Source: Modicisalibacter tunisiensis
GTDB taxonomy: Bacteria; Pseudomonadota; Gammaproteobacteria; Pseudomonadales; Halomonadaceae
Direction: 5' to 3'
Assembly (NCBI RefSeq): GCF_020148005.1
Contig: NZ_JAGXFD010000001.1
Span: 671,552-735,551 of the forward strand
DNA: 64,000 nucleotides
The notes beneath the pieces are model-generated. The model did not search any database. It was not told where the DNA came from and saw only the letters and a program-made list of their open reading frames with translations. The stretch's first letter is position 1. Each line of letters opens with the position of its first letter. Shown one piece after another: positions 1 to 6,921 of the stretch. The position numbers were made by a program, and so were the translations under genes.

Positions 1-287
1 CGAGCGCCGAGACGACCGCCTGGCTGGACAGGCTCGGCCCGCACGAGATGGTGGCGATGGGCAGTTCGCTGAAGCTCTGCCTGGTCGCCGAGGGCGCCGC
101 CGACGTCTACCCGCGGCTGGGCCCCACCTGCCTGTGGGATACCGGCGCCGCCCAGGCCGTGGTCGAGCAGGCCGGCGGCCGCGTGGAAACCCTGCAGGGC
201 GAACCGCTGCGCTACGCGAATCCCGAAGAAACGCGCAACCCCCACTTCGTCGTGTGGGGTGGCGCGAGACGGCCAGATGCACCATAA
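1..287 (+). CDS. cysQ: 3'(2'),5'-bisphosphate nucleotidase CysQ, C-terminal part
   Basis: Only the last 95 codons are inside the window; the reading frame is open from base 3. The visible part contains SSLKLCLVAEGAADVYPR and CLWDTGAAQAV, the C-terminal signatures of the inositol-monophosphatase superfamily as seen in CysQ (the WDTGAAQ/WDxAAG motif carries a metal-binding Asp). CysQ hydrolyses 3'-phosphoadenosine 5'-phosphate to AMP during sulfate assimilation. It ends 30 bases before rfbB on the same strand. The family call is firm; the exact substrate is inferred from the CysQ-like motif spacing. Confidence 0.85.
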   Translation, partial: SAETTAWLDRLGPHEMVAMGSSLKLCLVAEGAADVYPRLGPTCLWDTGAAQAVVEQAGGRVETLQGEPLRYANPEETRNPHFVVWGGARRPDAP

Positions 288-317
288 GAAAACCATGCCG
301 CTTAACGGGAGGTCTCG

Positions 318-1577
318 ATGAACATCCTTGTCACCGGCGGTGCCGGTTTCATCGGCTCCGCCGTGGTGCGCGAGCTGATCCACCATACGTCGCATCACGT
401 CACCAACGTCGACAAGCTCACCTACGCCGGCAACCTGGAATCGCTGGCCGCGATCGAGGACAGCCCGCGCTATCGTTTCGTGCAGGCGGATATCGTCGAT
501 GCCGAGGCCATGCACCGCGTGTTTCGGGAATGCCAGCCGGACGTGGTGATGCACCTGGCCGCGGAAAGCCATGTGGACCGCTCCATCGATGGCCCGGCCA
601 CCTTCATCCAGACCAATGTGGTGGGCACCTCGGTATTGCTGGAAACCGCCCGGGCGTACTGGCAGGCGCTCAAGCAGGATGACCCGACGAAGGCGGCCGG
701 CTTCCGCTTCCATCATGTGTCCACCGACGAGGTGTATGGGGACCTGGGGGAGAGTGAGGCGTCAGGCGTGAGGGGTGAGGGGAGAAGCGGTGAGGCGTTA
801 GGCGTGAGGGGTGGGGGGAGAAACGGTGAGGCGTTAGGCGTGAGGGGTGAGGAGCCTCCCCTCACCAGCGAAGCGCTCACTCCTCACCCCTCACCGGCGA
901 AGCCGCTTTTCACTGAAACCACCCCCTATTCGCCCAGTTCGCCGTATTCCGCCAGCAAGGCGGGCTCGGACCACCTGGTCCGCGCCTGGCAGCGCACCTT
1001 CGGCCTGCCGACGCTGGTCACCAACTGCTCCAACAACTACGGGCCGTATCACTTTCCCGAGAAGCTGATCCCGCTGATGATCCTCAACGCCCTGGCCGGC
1101 AAGCCGCTGCCGGTGTATGGCGATGGCGGCCAGATCCGCGACTGGCTCTATGTGGAAGATCACGCCCGCGCGCTGGTCCAGGTCGCGACCCGGGGCACGA
1201 TCGGCGAGACCTACAACATCGGCGGCCACAACGAGAAGACCAACCTGGAAGTGGTCGAGGCGATCTGCGAGATCCTGGACGAGCTGGTCCCGGCTGAGGA
1301 GAGAGGGGTGAGGGGTGAGGCACATATCCCCTCACAAGCGAAGCGCTCCCCCCTCACCCCTCACAAGGAACTCATCACCTTTGTCACCGATCGCCCCGGC
1401 CACGACCGGCGCTACGCCATCGACGCCTCGAAGATCAAGCGCGAGCTGGGCTGGCACCCGCAGGAAACCTTCGAGACCGGCCTGCGCAAGACGGTGGCGT
1501 GGTACCTGGAAAACCGGGAATGGTGGCAGCGGGTGCAGGACGGCAGCTACCAGGGGGAACGGCTGGGTGTGGTGTGA
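318..1577 (+). CDS. rfbB: dTDP-glucose 4,6-dehydratase with two in-frame repeat insertions
   Basis: Second step of dTDP-L-rhamnose synthesis (dTDP-glucose to dTDP-4-keto-6-deoxyglucose). The N-terminal Rossmann motif TGGAGFIG binds NAD, the catalytic STDEVYG motif has Thr136-Asp137-Glu138, and YSASK supplies Tyr and Lys. A GGGAGG ribosome site precedes ATG 318. At 419 residues it is about 60 longer than E. coli RmlB. The excess is two low-complexity inserts encoded by GTGAGGG/CCCTCAC repeats: residues about 147-195, directly after the TDE motif in a loop that is normally about 13 residues, and about 327-351, between ILDELVP and ITFVTDRPG. No stop or frameshift results. All catalytic motifs are intact, so activity is plausible but not proven. 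Confidence 0.95.
   Translation: MNILVTGGAGFIGSAVVRELIHHTSHHVTNVDKLTYAGNLESLAAIEDSPRYRFVQADIVDAEAMHRVFRECQPDVVMHLAAESHVDRSIDGPATFIQTNVVGTSVLLETARAYWQALKQDDPTKAAGFRFHHVSTDEVYGDLGESEASGVRGEGRSGEALGVRGGGRNGEALGVRGEEPPLTSEALTPHPSPAKPLFTETTPYSPSSPYSASKAGSDHLVRAWQRTFGLPTLVTNCSNNYGPYHFPEKLIPLMILNALAGKPLPVYGDGGQIRDWLYVEDHARALVQVATRGTIGETYNIGGHNEKTNLEVVEAICEILDELVPAEERGVRGEAHIPSQAKRSPLTPHKELITFVTDRPGHDRRYAIDASKIKRELGWHPQETFETGLRKTVAWYLENREWWQRVQDGSYQGERLGVV
754..904 (+). repeat. GTGAGG-type palindromic insertion A, inside rfbB
   Basis: Three tandem units start at 754, 790 and 826 with a period of exactly 36 bases (12 codons), each beginning GTGAGGCGT and containing GGCGTGAGGGGT. The opposite-polarity half follows: AGCGAAGCGCTCAC at 867 and GGCGAAGCC at 896, 29 bases apart. 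GTGAGGGGTGAGGAG at 840-854 is perfectly complementary to 880-894 (15 bp stem, 25-base loop). The whole block is translated within rfbB. Confidence 0.9.
1303..1366 (+). repeat. GTGAGG-type palindromic insertion B, inside rfbB
   Basis: GTGAGGGGTGAGG at 1308-1320 is the perfect reverse complement of CCTCACCCCTCAC at 1352-1364. The 31-base loop contains the same AGCGAAGCGCTC core (1337) seen in insertion A. It is translated in frame between two conserved blocks of RfbB. Confidence 0.88.
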
Positions 1578-1618
1578 GGAGGAGTGAGGAGTGAGGAGTG
1601 AGGAGTGAGGAGTGAGGA
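1574..1618 (+). repeat. GTGAGGA heptamer array between rfbB and the four-helix-bundle gene
   Basis: Five perfect tandem GTGAGGA heptamers occupy 1584-1618, with one more at 1574-1580 overlapping the rfbB stop codon. The array fills nearly the whole gap before ATG 1628. Its sequence is the same heptad that builds the insertions in rfbB and rfbD. Its purine-rich end (GGAGGAGAG) may also serve as ribosome-binding site for the next gene. Confidence 0.9.
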
Positions 1619-1627
1619 GGAGAGCCT

Positions 1628-1981
1628 ATGCGCAAGCACCAGCAGCTGCGAGCGTGGCAGGAATCGATGGAACTGGTTTCGACGATTTATGCTCTGACAG
1701 CCACCTTTCCTGCTGAAGAGCGATTCGGCCTGTCCAGTCAGATGCAGCGCGCCGCTGTGTCCGTACCCAGCAATATCGCGGAAGGAGCGGCGCGTGGAAG
1801 CAAGGCCGACTTTCTCCGGTTTCTCTACATCGCCAGAGGATCGCTCAGTGAAGTCGAAACCCAGCTGCTGATCGCCCAGCGCCTGGGCTATCTCAATGAC
1901 CTATCGACCACCGGCCCCCAGCTTGACTCCGTGTTCAATTTACTGGGCGGTCTTATCAAACACCTCAAGTTGACCTCATGA
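1628..1981 (+). CDS. four-helix-bundle protein, S23 / intervening-sequence (bAvd-like) family
   Basis: 117 residues that match the compact S23 family: an N-terminal RAWQESMELV helix, the hallmark RAAVSVPSNIAEGAARGS, then FLRFLYIARGSLSEVETQL and a C-terminal helix. Known members are encoded in intervening sequences of 23S rRNA genes or stand alone. The accessory protein Avd of diversity-generating retroelements has the same fold. Their molecular role is mostly unknown. Here the gene splits an otherwise ordinary rfb operon, is preceded by a GTGAGGA array, and its stop overlaps the rfbD start as ATGA. Its base composition looks less GC-rich than its neighbours, which suggests acquisition. No reverse transcriptase is present. 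Confidence 0.9.
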   Translation: MRKHQQLRAWQESMELVSTIYALTATFPAEERFGLSSQMQRAAVSVPSNIAEGAARGSKADFLRFLYIARGSLSEVETQLLIAQRLGYLNDLSTTGPQLDSVFNLLGGLIKHLKLTS

Positions 1982-2979
1982 CCTACAACGCCTCATCACT
2001 TTCTAGCGAAGCACCTGCCCCTCACCCCTCACCAGCGAAGCGCTTACCCCTCACGATCCTCGTGACCGGAAGTACCGGCCAGGTCGGTTTCGAACTGCAG
2101 CGCCAGCTTTGCCTGCTGGGCACGGTGCTGGCGCCGACGCGTCGGGAGCTCGACCTGGCGGATGCCGACGCCGTGGCGCAGTGGCTGGAAACCCACCAGC
2201 CGGACGTGATCGTCAACGCGGCAGCCTACACCGCCGTGGACAAGGCCGAGGACGATCCCGAGCTGGCCCGGCGGCTCAACGCCGAGCTGCCGGCGCAGTT
2301 GGCCGAGTACAGTGCCGAACGTGGCCAGTGGCTGGTGCATTACTCCAGCGATTACGTCTACCCCGGCAGTGGCGATGCCCCCTGGCAGGAACAGGATGCC
2401 ACCGGTCCGCTCAGCGTGTACGGCCGCACCAAGCTGGCCGGCGACGAGGCGGTGCAGGCCAGCGGCTGCCGGCACCTGATCTTTCGGACCAGCTGGGTGT
2501 ACAGTGCGCGCGGGCACAACTTCCTGAAGACCATGCTGCGCCTGGGCCACGAGCGCGAGGCTCTGAACGTGGTGGACGACCAGATCGGCGCGCCCACCCC
2601 GGCCCGCTTGATCGCCCAGGTCACGGCCTTGGCCCTTCACGCCTCACTCGTCACGCCGCACGCCTCACCCCTCACCAGCGAAGCACTCACCCCTCACCCG
2701 GCGTTAGCCGGTACCTACCATCTGGCCCCGCGCGGCGAGACCAGCTGGTGCGGCTTCGCCCGCGAGATCTTTCGCCAGGCCGCGGCCGCCGGGGTCCCCC
2801 TGGCGACCACGCCCGAGCGCGTCGCGGCCATTCCCACGGCGGACTACCCGACGCCCGCGACTCGGCCGCTCAACTCCCGGCTGGCGGTCGACAAGCTGGA
2901 AGAGACGCTGGGCGTGCGCTTCCCGGACTGGCGCACAGGGCTGGCGTTGACGCTGCAGGAAGTCATGGACCGCGGGTGA
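1978..2979 (+). CDS. rfbD: dTDP-4-dehydrorhamnose reductase with N-terminal and internal repeat insertions
   Basis: Last step of dTDP-L-rhamnose synthesis. TILVTGSTGQVG is the Rossmann motif, YGRTKLAGDE holds the catalytic Tyr and Lys, and RTSWVY is typical of RmlD. The family normally starts just before the ILVTG strand. Here about 25 residues encoded by the repeat precede it, and the ATG is borrowed from the end of the four-helix-bundle gene (ATGA overlap). The only other in-frame start near the motif is GTG 2062, inside ILVTG. A second insert at residues about 220-242 lies just before GTYHL. Without the inserts the length (about 286) is normal. Translation is probably coupled to the upstream gene. 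Confidence 0.93.
   Translation: MTYNASSLSSEAPAPHPSPAKRLPLTILVTGSTGQVGFELQRQLCLLGTVLAPTRRELDLADADAVAQWLETHQPDVIVNAAAYTAVDKAEDDPELARRLNAELPAQLAEYSAERGQWLVHYSSDYVYPGSGDAPWQEQDATGPLSVYGRTKLAGDEAVQASGCRHLIFRTSWVYSARGHNFLKTMLRLGHEREALNVVDDQIGAPTPARLIAQVTALALHASLVTPHASPLTSEALTPHPALAGTYHLAPRGETSWCGFAREIFRQAAAAGVPLATTPERVAAIPTADYPTPATRPLNSRLAVDKLEETLGVRFPDWRTGLALTLQEVMDRG
2005..2056 (+). repeat. repeat insertion C at the 5' end of rfbD
   Basis: AGCGAAGC occurs at 2005 and 2034, 29 bases apart, the same period as in insertion A, separated and followed by CCCCTCACCCCTCACC-type sequence. It ends at the first conserved codons of rfbD, so it appears to have displaced the original start codon. Confidence 0.85.
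2640..2700 (+). repeat. repeat insertion D inside rfbD
   Basis: CCTCACCCCTCACC precedes AGCGAAGC (2677), followed by ACTCACCCCTCACCC. This is the same core as insertions A-C. It is translated as [10 protein letters not shown], identical to the peptide made by insertion A. It lies in a loop just before the conserved GTYHL strand of RmlD. Confidence 0.85.
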
Positions 2980-3030
2980 ACCGCCGATACTGAAGCAAGG
3001 ACTGGGATAAAAAGGAGTGGAATACCGATC

Positions 3031-3606
3031 ATGGGCCTTTCCATCGAGACGCTGGCCATACCCGAGGTCAAGATCATCACGCCGGCTCGCCATGGCGATG
3101 AACGCGGCTTCTTCTCGGAGAGCTGGAGCCGCCCCAGATGGCACGAGGCGGGCATAACCCTCGACTTCGTTCAGGACAACCATGCCTATTCGGCGCAAGC
3201 AGGCACGCTGCGCGGGCTGCATTTTCAGGTTCCGCCCTTTGCCCAGGCCAAGCTGGTGCGCGTGGTCCGCGGCGCCATCCTGGACGTGGCCGTGGACCTG
3301 CGCCAGGGCTCGCCGACGTTTGGCCAGCATGTCAGTGCCGAAATCTCCGCGCGCCAGGGCAACCAGATCTTGATTCCCGAAGGGTTCGCCCATGGCCTGC
3401 TGACCCTGGAACCGGATACCGAAGTGCTCTACAAGGTCACCCAGGTCTATTCCCCGGCGCACGACAAGGGCCTGCGCTGGAACGACCCCGACCTGGCGAT
3501 CGACTGGCCGATCACCCGCCCGGTGTTATCCGAAAAGGATCGGCAGCAACCCTGGCTGCGGGACCTTCCACGCTATTTCGAATTACCCACCAGCGAGGCG
3601 CCATGA
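3031..3606 (+). CDS. rfbC: dTDP-4-dehydrorhamnose 3,5-epimerase
   Basis: 191 residues, a normal RmlC length. Family motifs include [27 protein letters not shown] (catalytic His region), [14 protein letters not shown] and IPEGFAHG. It converts dTDP-4-keto-6-deoxyglucose to the rhamno epimer, between RfbB and RfbD. It has no repeat insertion. The stop overlaps the rfbA start (ATGA), so the two are probably translationally coupled. Gene order B-(S23)-D-C-A differs from the common B-D-A-C order. Confidence 0.95.
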   Translation: MGLSIETLAIPEVKIITPARHGDERGFFSESWSRPRWHEAGITLDFVQDNHAYSAQAGTLRGLHFQVPPFAQAKLVRVVRGAILDVAVDLRQGSPTFGQHVSAEISARQGNQILIPEGFAHGLLTLEPDTEVLYKVTQVYSPAHDKGLRWNDPDLAIDWPITRPVLSEKDRQQPWLRDLPRYFELPTSEAP

Positions 3607-4478
3607 TCTCCAAGGGCATCATCCTGGCCGGCGGTTCGGGAACCCGGCTCTATCCCATCACCCGTGCCATTTCCAAGCAGCTGCTGCCGGTCTACGACAA
3701 GCCGATGATCTATTACCCGCTGAGCACGCTGATGCTGGCGGGGATTCGCGACATCCTGATCATCACCACACCCCATGATGCGGAAGGCTTCACTCGCCTG
3801 CTGGGCGATGGCAGTCAATGGGGGCTGTCGTTGCGCTATGCCGTTCAGGCCTCCCCTGGTGGTCTGGCCGAGGCGTTCATCATCGGGCACAACTTCATCG
3901 GTTCGGACGGCTGCGCCCTGGTACTGGGCGACAACATCTTCTTCGGCCACGGCCTCACGAGCACCTTGCAGCAGGCGGCGAGGCGCGACTCCGGCGCGAC
4001 GGTGTTCGGCTATCAGGTCCGCGATGCCCAGCGCTATGGCGTGGTCGAATTCGATGCGCAGGGCACGGCGCTGTCCATCGAGGAAAAGCCGTCGCGTCCG
4101 CGCTCCAACTGGGCCGTCACCGGGCTCTATTTCTACGACAACGCGGTGGTCGATATCGCCCGAGGCCTCCAGCCCAGCCCCCGCGGCGAGCTCGAGATCA
4201 CCGACGTCAATAACCACTATCTGCAGCATGGCGCCTTGCAGGTGGAACGACTCGGTCGCGGCTTCGCCTGGTTCGATACCGGCACCCATGACAGCCTGCT
4301 CGAGGCCAGCAGCTTCGTGCAGACGGTCGAGAATCGCCAGGGCCAGCATATTGCCGTTCCCGAGGAGATTGCCTTCCACCAGGGGTGGATCGACCGCGAA
4401 CACCTGGCGCGCCTGGCGGCGGGATTGAGCAAGAACGCCTATGGCACCTACCTGGCCGAGCTGGCCGGGGACACCTGA
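3603..4478 (+). CDS. rfbA: glucose-1-phosphate thymidylyltransferase
   Basis: 291 residues. ATG 3603 is chosen because it puts [17 protein letters not shown], the nucleotidyltransferase signature, at the N-terminus as in all RmlA proteins; the open frame upstream only shadows rfbC. Other motifs are [30 protein letters not shown] and [12 protein letters not shown]. It makes dTDP-glucose from dTTP and glucose-1-phosphate, the committed step of the pathway. It overlaps both neighbours by a few bases, indicating one operon. Confidence 0.95.
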   Translation: MISKGIILAGGSGTRLYPITRAISKQLLPVYDKPMIYYPLSTLMLAGIRDILIITTPHDAEGFTRLLGDGSQWGLSLRYAVQASPGGLAEAFIIGHNFIGSDGCALVLGDNIFFGHGLTSTLQQAARRDSGATVFGYQVRDAQRYGVVEFDAQGTALSIEEKPSRPRSNWAVTGLYFYDNAVVDIARGLQPSPRGELEITDVNNHYLQHGALQVERLGRGFAWFDTGTHDSLLEASSFVQTVENRQGQHIAVPEEIAFHQGWIDREHLARLAAGLSKNAYGTYLAELAGDT

Positions 4479-4678
4479 TGCGCCGGCCTCGCGTGCCGCA
4501 CCCACGGTGGCTCTTTTACCGGGCCACCGTCATGATCAGCGCCTATGTGATCGCCGAGATCGCGCCGGGCCTGGCCGCTCCGTGGCAGTGGCCGGCTTAC
4601 GCCTTGGCGAGCCTGCTGCTGGCTTGGGCGCTGTCCGGCATGATTGCCCATGCCCGGCGGCATTGGCGGCGTCGCTGA
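4478..4678 (+). CDS. small two-helix membrane protein
   Basis: 66 residues starting at ATG 4478, which overlaps the rfbA stop (TGATG). It has basic ends (MRRPR and RRHWRRR) and two hydrophobic stretches, about residues 14-33 and 37-56, predicted as a helical hairpin. I do not recognise a family. The tight overlap with rfbA suggests it is co-translated in the polysaccharide operon. Function unknown. Confidence 0.6.
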   Translation: MRRPRVPHPRWLFYRATVMISAYVIAEIAPGLAAPWQWPAYALASLLLAWALSGMIAHARRHWRRR

Positions 4679-4717
4679 GCCGGATACTGTTTTTCTTTTC
4701 TGTCGGGAGCCGTCGCG

Positions 4718-5938
4718 GTGAAGCCCAATAGCCGAATCCTCTTTCTACATGTCAACTTCCCCGGGCAGTTTCGCCACCTGGCTCCGGCCCTTCACCAGGC
4801 CGGCCATGACGTACGCGCCGTTACCCTGAACGCGCCCCCCGAGAGCGCGTTTCCCGTCACCCGGGCGACGCTGCCACGCGGCAACCCGCCGGACATCGAC
4901 CCGCTCCTGCGCCAGCTGGACAGCAAGATCATTCGCGGGCGTGCCACCCAGGCCGTGCTGCAAGCCTGGCGCGACGAGGGCTGGGTACCGGACCTGGTCA
5001 TCGGCCACGCCGGCTGGGGCGACATGATGACGGTGCGCGAGCTCTTTCCGGACAGTCGCTGCCTGGGGTGGTTCGAGTTCTATTACCAGGCCACGGGGCT
5101 GGATGCGGACTTCGATGCGGAATTCCCCGTAAGCGAGGAGGCGCGTCTGCGGATTCGCCTGAAGAACCTGTGGCCGCTCTGGATGCTGGAGCACGTCGAT
5201 GCGGGGATCTGCTCGACCCACTTTCAGAAGGCCACCCATCCACAGGCCTATCACGACAGGCTGCATGTCATCCATGAAGGGATCGATACCCAACGCTTTC
5301 GGCCCAACGACAAGGTCAGGGTCTCGCTGGGGGACCGGCTGACCCTGACGCGCGACACGCCGGTGGTCACGTTCGTCAATCGCGACCTGGAACCCTATCG
5401 CGGCTATCACGTCTTCATGCGGGCACTGCCCGAGATCCTGACACGCAACCCTGACGCCCACGTGTTGATCGTGGGGGGCGATGGGGTGAGCTACGGCTCG
5501 GCACCCGGGGATGGCCGCCGCTGGAAGACGGTCTTTCTCGAGGAGGTCGCCGCCGGGCTCGACGAGCGCCGGGTGCATTTCCTGGGCAGGGTGCCGCACG
5601 ACACCCTGACGGCACTGATGCAGCTGTCCCGGGCGCATGTCTACCTGACCTACCCGTTCGTGCTTTCCTGGTCGCTGCTGGAGGCGATGAGTTGTGCGGC
5701 GCCGATCATCGGCTCCGACACGGCCCCGGTTCGCGAAGTCATCACCTCGGGCGAGAACGGGTATCTGGTGGATTTCTTCGATCGCCAGGCGCTGGTCGAT
5801 GCCGTCAGCGAGGCCCTGGCGCATCCCGAGGCGATGGCCCCGTTACGCGACCGGGCGCGTCGCACCATCCTCGATCACTACGACCTGCACACCCAGTGCC
5901 TGCCCCAACAGCTGGCCTTGATCGACAGCCTGCTGTGA
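4718..5938 (+). CDS. GT4-family glycosyltransferase
   Basis: 406 residues from GTG 4718, with CGGGAG as ribosome site. The N-terminal half (ILFLHVNFPGQFRHLA, then GHAGWGDMM and HEGIDTQRF) matches the group-4 glycosyltransferases whose N-terminal domain is Glyco_trans_4_3. The C-terminal half is a GT-B domain with PVVTFVNRDLEPYRGYH and SWSLLEAMSCAAPIIGSD, the nucleotide-sugar binding region. It probably transfers a sugar, possibly rhamnose given its neighbours, to a surface glycan. Donor and acceptor cannot be read from the sequence. It is last in the rfb block and followed by a terminator. Confidence 0.85.
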   Translation: MKPNSRILFLHVNFPGQFRHLAPALHQAGHDVRAVTLNAPPESAFPVTRATLPRGNPPDIDPLLRQLDSKIIRGRATQAVLQAWRDEGWVPDLVIGHAGWGDMMTVRELFPDSRCLGWFEFYYQATGLDADFDAEFPVSEEARLRIRLKNLWPLWMLEHVDAGICSTHFQKATHPQAYHDRLHVIHEGIDTQRFRPNDKVRVSLGDRLTLTRDTPVVTFVNRDLEPYRGYHVFMRALPEILTRNPDAHVLIVGGDGVSYGSAPGDGRRWKTVFLEEVAAGLDERRVHFLGRVPHDTLTALMQLSRAHVYLTYPFVLSWSLLEAMSCAAPIIGSDTAPVREVITSGENGYLVDFFDRQALVDAVSEALAHPEAMAPLRDRARRTILDHYDLHTQCLPQQLALIDSLL

Positions 5939-5954
5939 GGGGGCCTCCCGCGCA

Positions 5955-5981
5955 CGGGCCCGCCGAATCCCGGCGGGCCCG
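5955..5981. terminator. bidirectional terminator hairpin
   Basis: Perfect 11-bp stem CGGGCCCGCCG (5955-5965) with 5971-5981 and a 5-base loop, between the convergent glycosyltransferase and binding-protein genes. There is no clear T-run, so its strength is uncertain. Confidence 0.6.
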
Positions 5982-6029
5982 CTGACGAGCGACACGGCGC
6001 GGGCGTGCCCCGCGCCTGCTGTCAGGCCG

Positions 6030-6884
6030 TCACTTGGCCGCCAGCCATGTCTCGACCAGCTCGCGGTTGGCCGCCAGCCAGGCCTCGACGCCCTTGTCGG
6101 GATCGCCGGCGTCCTCGATGCTCAGCATCAGCTCGGCCAGCTGGGCGTGGCTCATGTGCCAGGCGTCGAGCATGGCGGTGACATCCGGGTGGGCATCGCC
6201 GAAGTCCTTGCGCGACATCCACTTGATGTCATCGCCGCCGCCGTAGGCCTGCTTCGGGTCCTTCAGGGGCTTGAGGTCGTACTGGGCGTAGGCCCAGTGG
6301 GGCTGCCAGAGCGTGACGGCGATCGGCGCCTCCTTGCGGTAGGCCTCGTCGAGCGCGGCGATCATCGCCGGGCCGGAGCTGTTCAGCTGGCGGAACGGCA
6401 GGTCGTAGGCCTCGATCGCGTCGTCGGTCTCGCCGGCGATCGCCGCGCCGGACTCGATGCCGATGACCGTCGGCTGGCCCTGATAGTCGAAGCGCTCGGC
6501 CGCGGCCTTGAGGTCCGCGATGGTGTTGATGTCGTCCAGATAGGCCGGCACCACCAGCTCGTCCTGCGCGCCCTCGTACCAGCTGTCGTGGACGTCGATG
6601 CGGTCCTTGTAGGGCCTGAGGTACTGGGCGTCGCCGTTGGGCAGCCAGACCTCCAGCGAGACGTCGATGTCGTCCTGCGCCAGGCCGCTGAAGATCACGC
6701 TCTTGCCGGTGGAGGTCAGCTCGACGTCGTAGCCCTGCTGCTCGAGCAGCTGCTGCCACAGGTGCGAGACGGCGATGTTCTCCGACCAGTTGTTGGTGCC
6801 GATGGTGATCGTGTCGGCCGCGGCAGCCGTGCCGGCGGCACCGGCCAGGGCCAGGGCGAGACAGGTGGTCTTGAGTGCGTTCAT
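6030..6884 (-). CDS. ABC transporter substrate-binding protein, glycine betaine/choline (OpuAC/ProX-like) type
   Basis: 284 residues with a clear signal peptide (MNALKTTCLALALAGAAGTAAAA). The mature part starts TITIGTNNWSENIAVSHLWQQLLEQQG, typical of the OpuAC domain that binds quaternary amines and sulfonium compounds in the periplasm. EVWLPNG, HDSWYEGAQDELVVPAYL and TLWQPHWAYAQYDLKPL are also family-like and Trp-rich, as expected for an aromatic binding box. No permease or ATPase gene is adjacent, so it must work with a transporter encoded elsewhere. It is last in the minus-strand run with the M24 and oxygenase genes, suggesting it captures their substrate. GAAGGAAG precedes the ATG. Confidence 0.88.
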   Translation of the reverse strand: MNALKTTCLALALAGAAGTAAAADTITIGTNNWSENIAVSHLWQQLLEQQGYDVELTSTGKSVIFSGLAQDDIDVSLEVWLPNGDAQYLRPYKDRIDVHDSWYEGAQDELVVPAYLDDINTIADLKAAAERFDYQGQPTVIGIESGAAIAGETDDAIEAYDLPFRQLNSSGPAMIAALDEAYRKEAPIAVTLWQPHWAYAQYDLKPLKDPKQAYGGGDDIKWMSRKDFGDAHPDVTAMLDAWHMSHAQLAELMLSIEDAGDPDKGVEAWLAANRELVETWLAAK

Positions 6885-6921
6885 GGGCTTCCTTCAGTGG
6901 GAGTGAACGGGAGGGACGGGA

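Noticed and set aside
754-904. CRISPR-like array of 36-base repeats
   Set aside because: The units are directly adjacent with no unique spacers, lie inside an intact coding frame, and no cas gene is near.
1628-1981. Complete diversity-generating retroelement around the Avd-like gene
   Set aside because: No reverse transcriptase, no template/variable repeat pair and no adenine-biased substitutions are visible; only the accessory-like fold is present.
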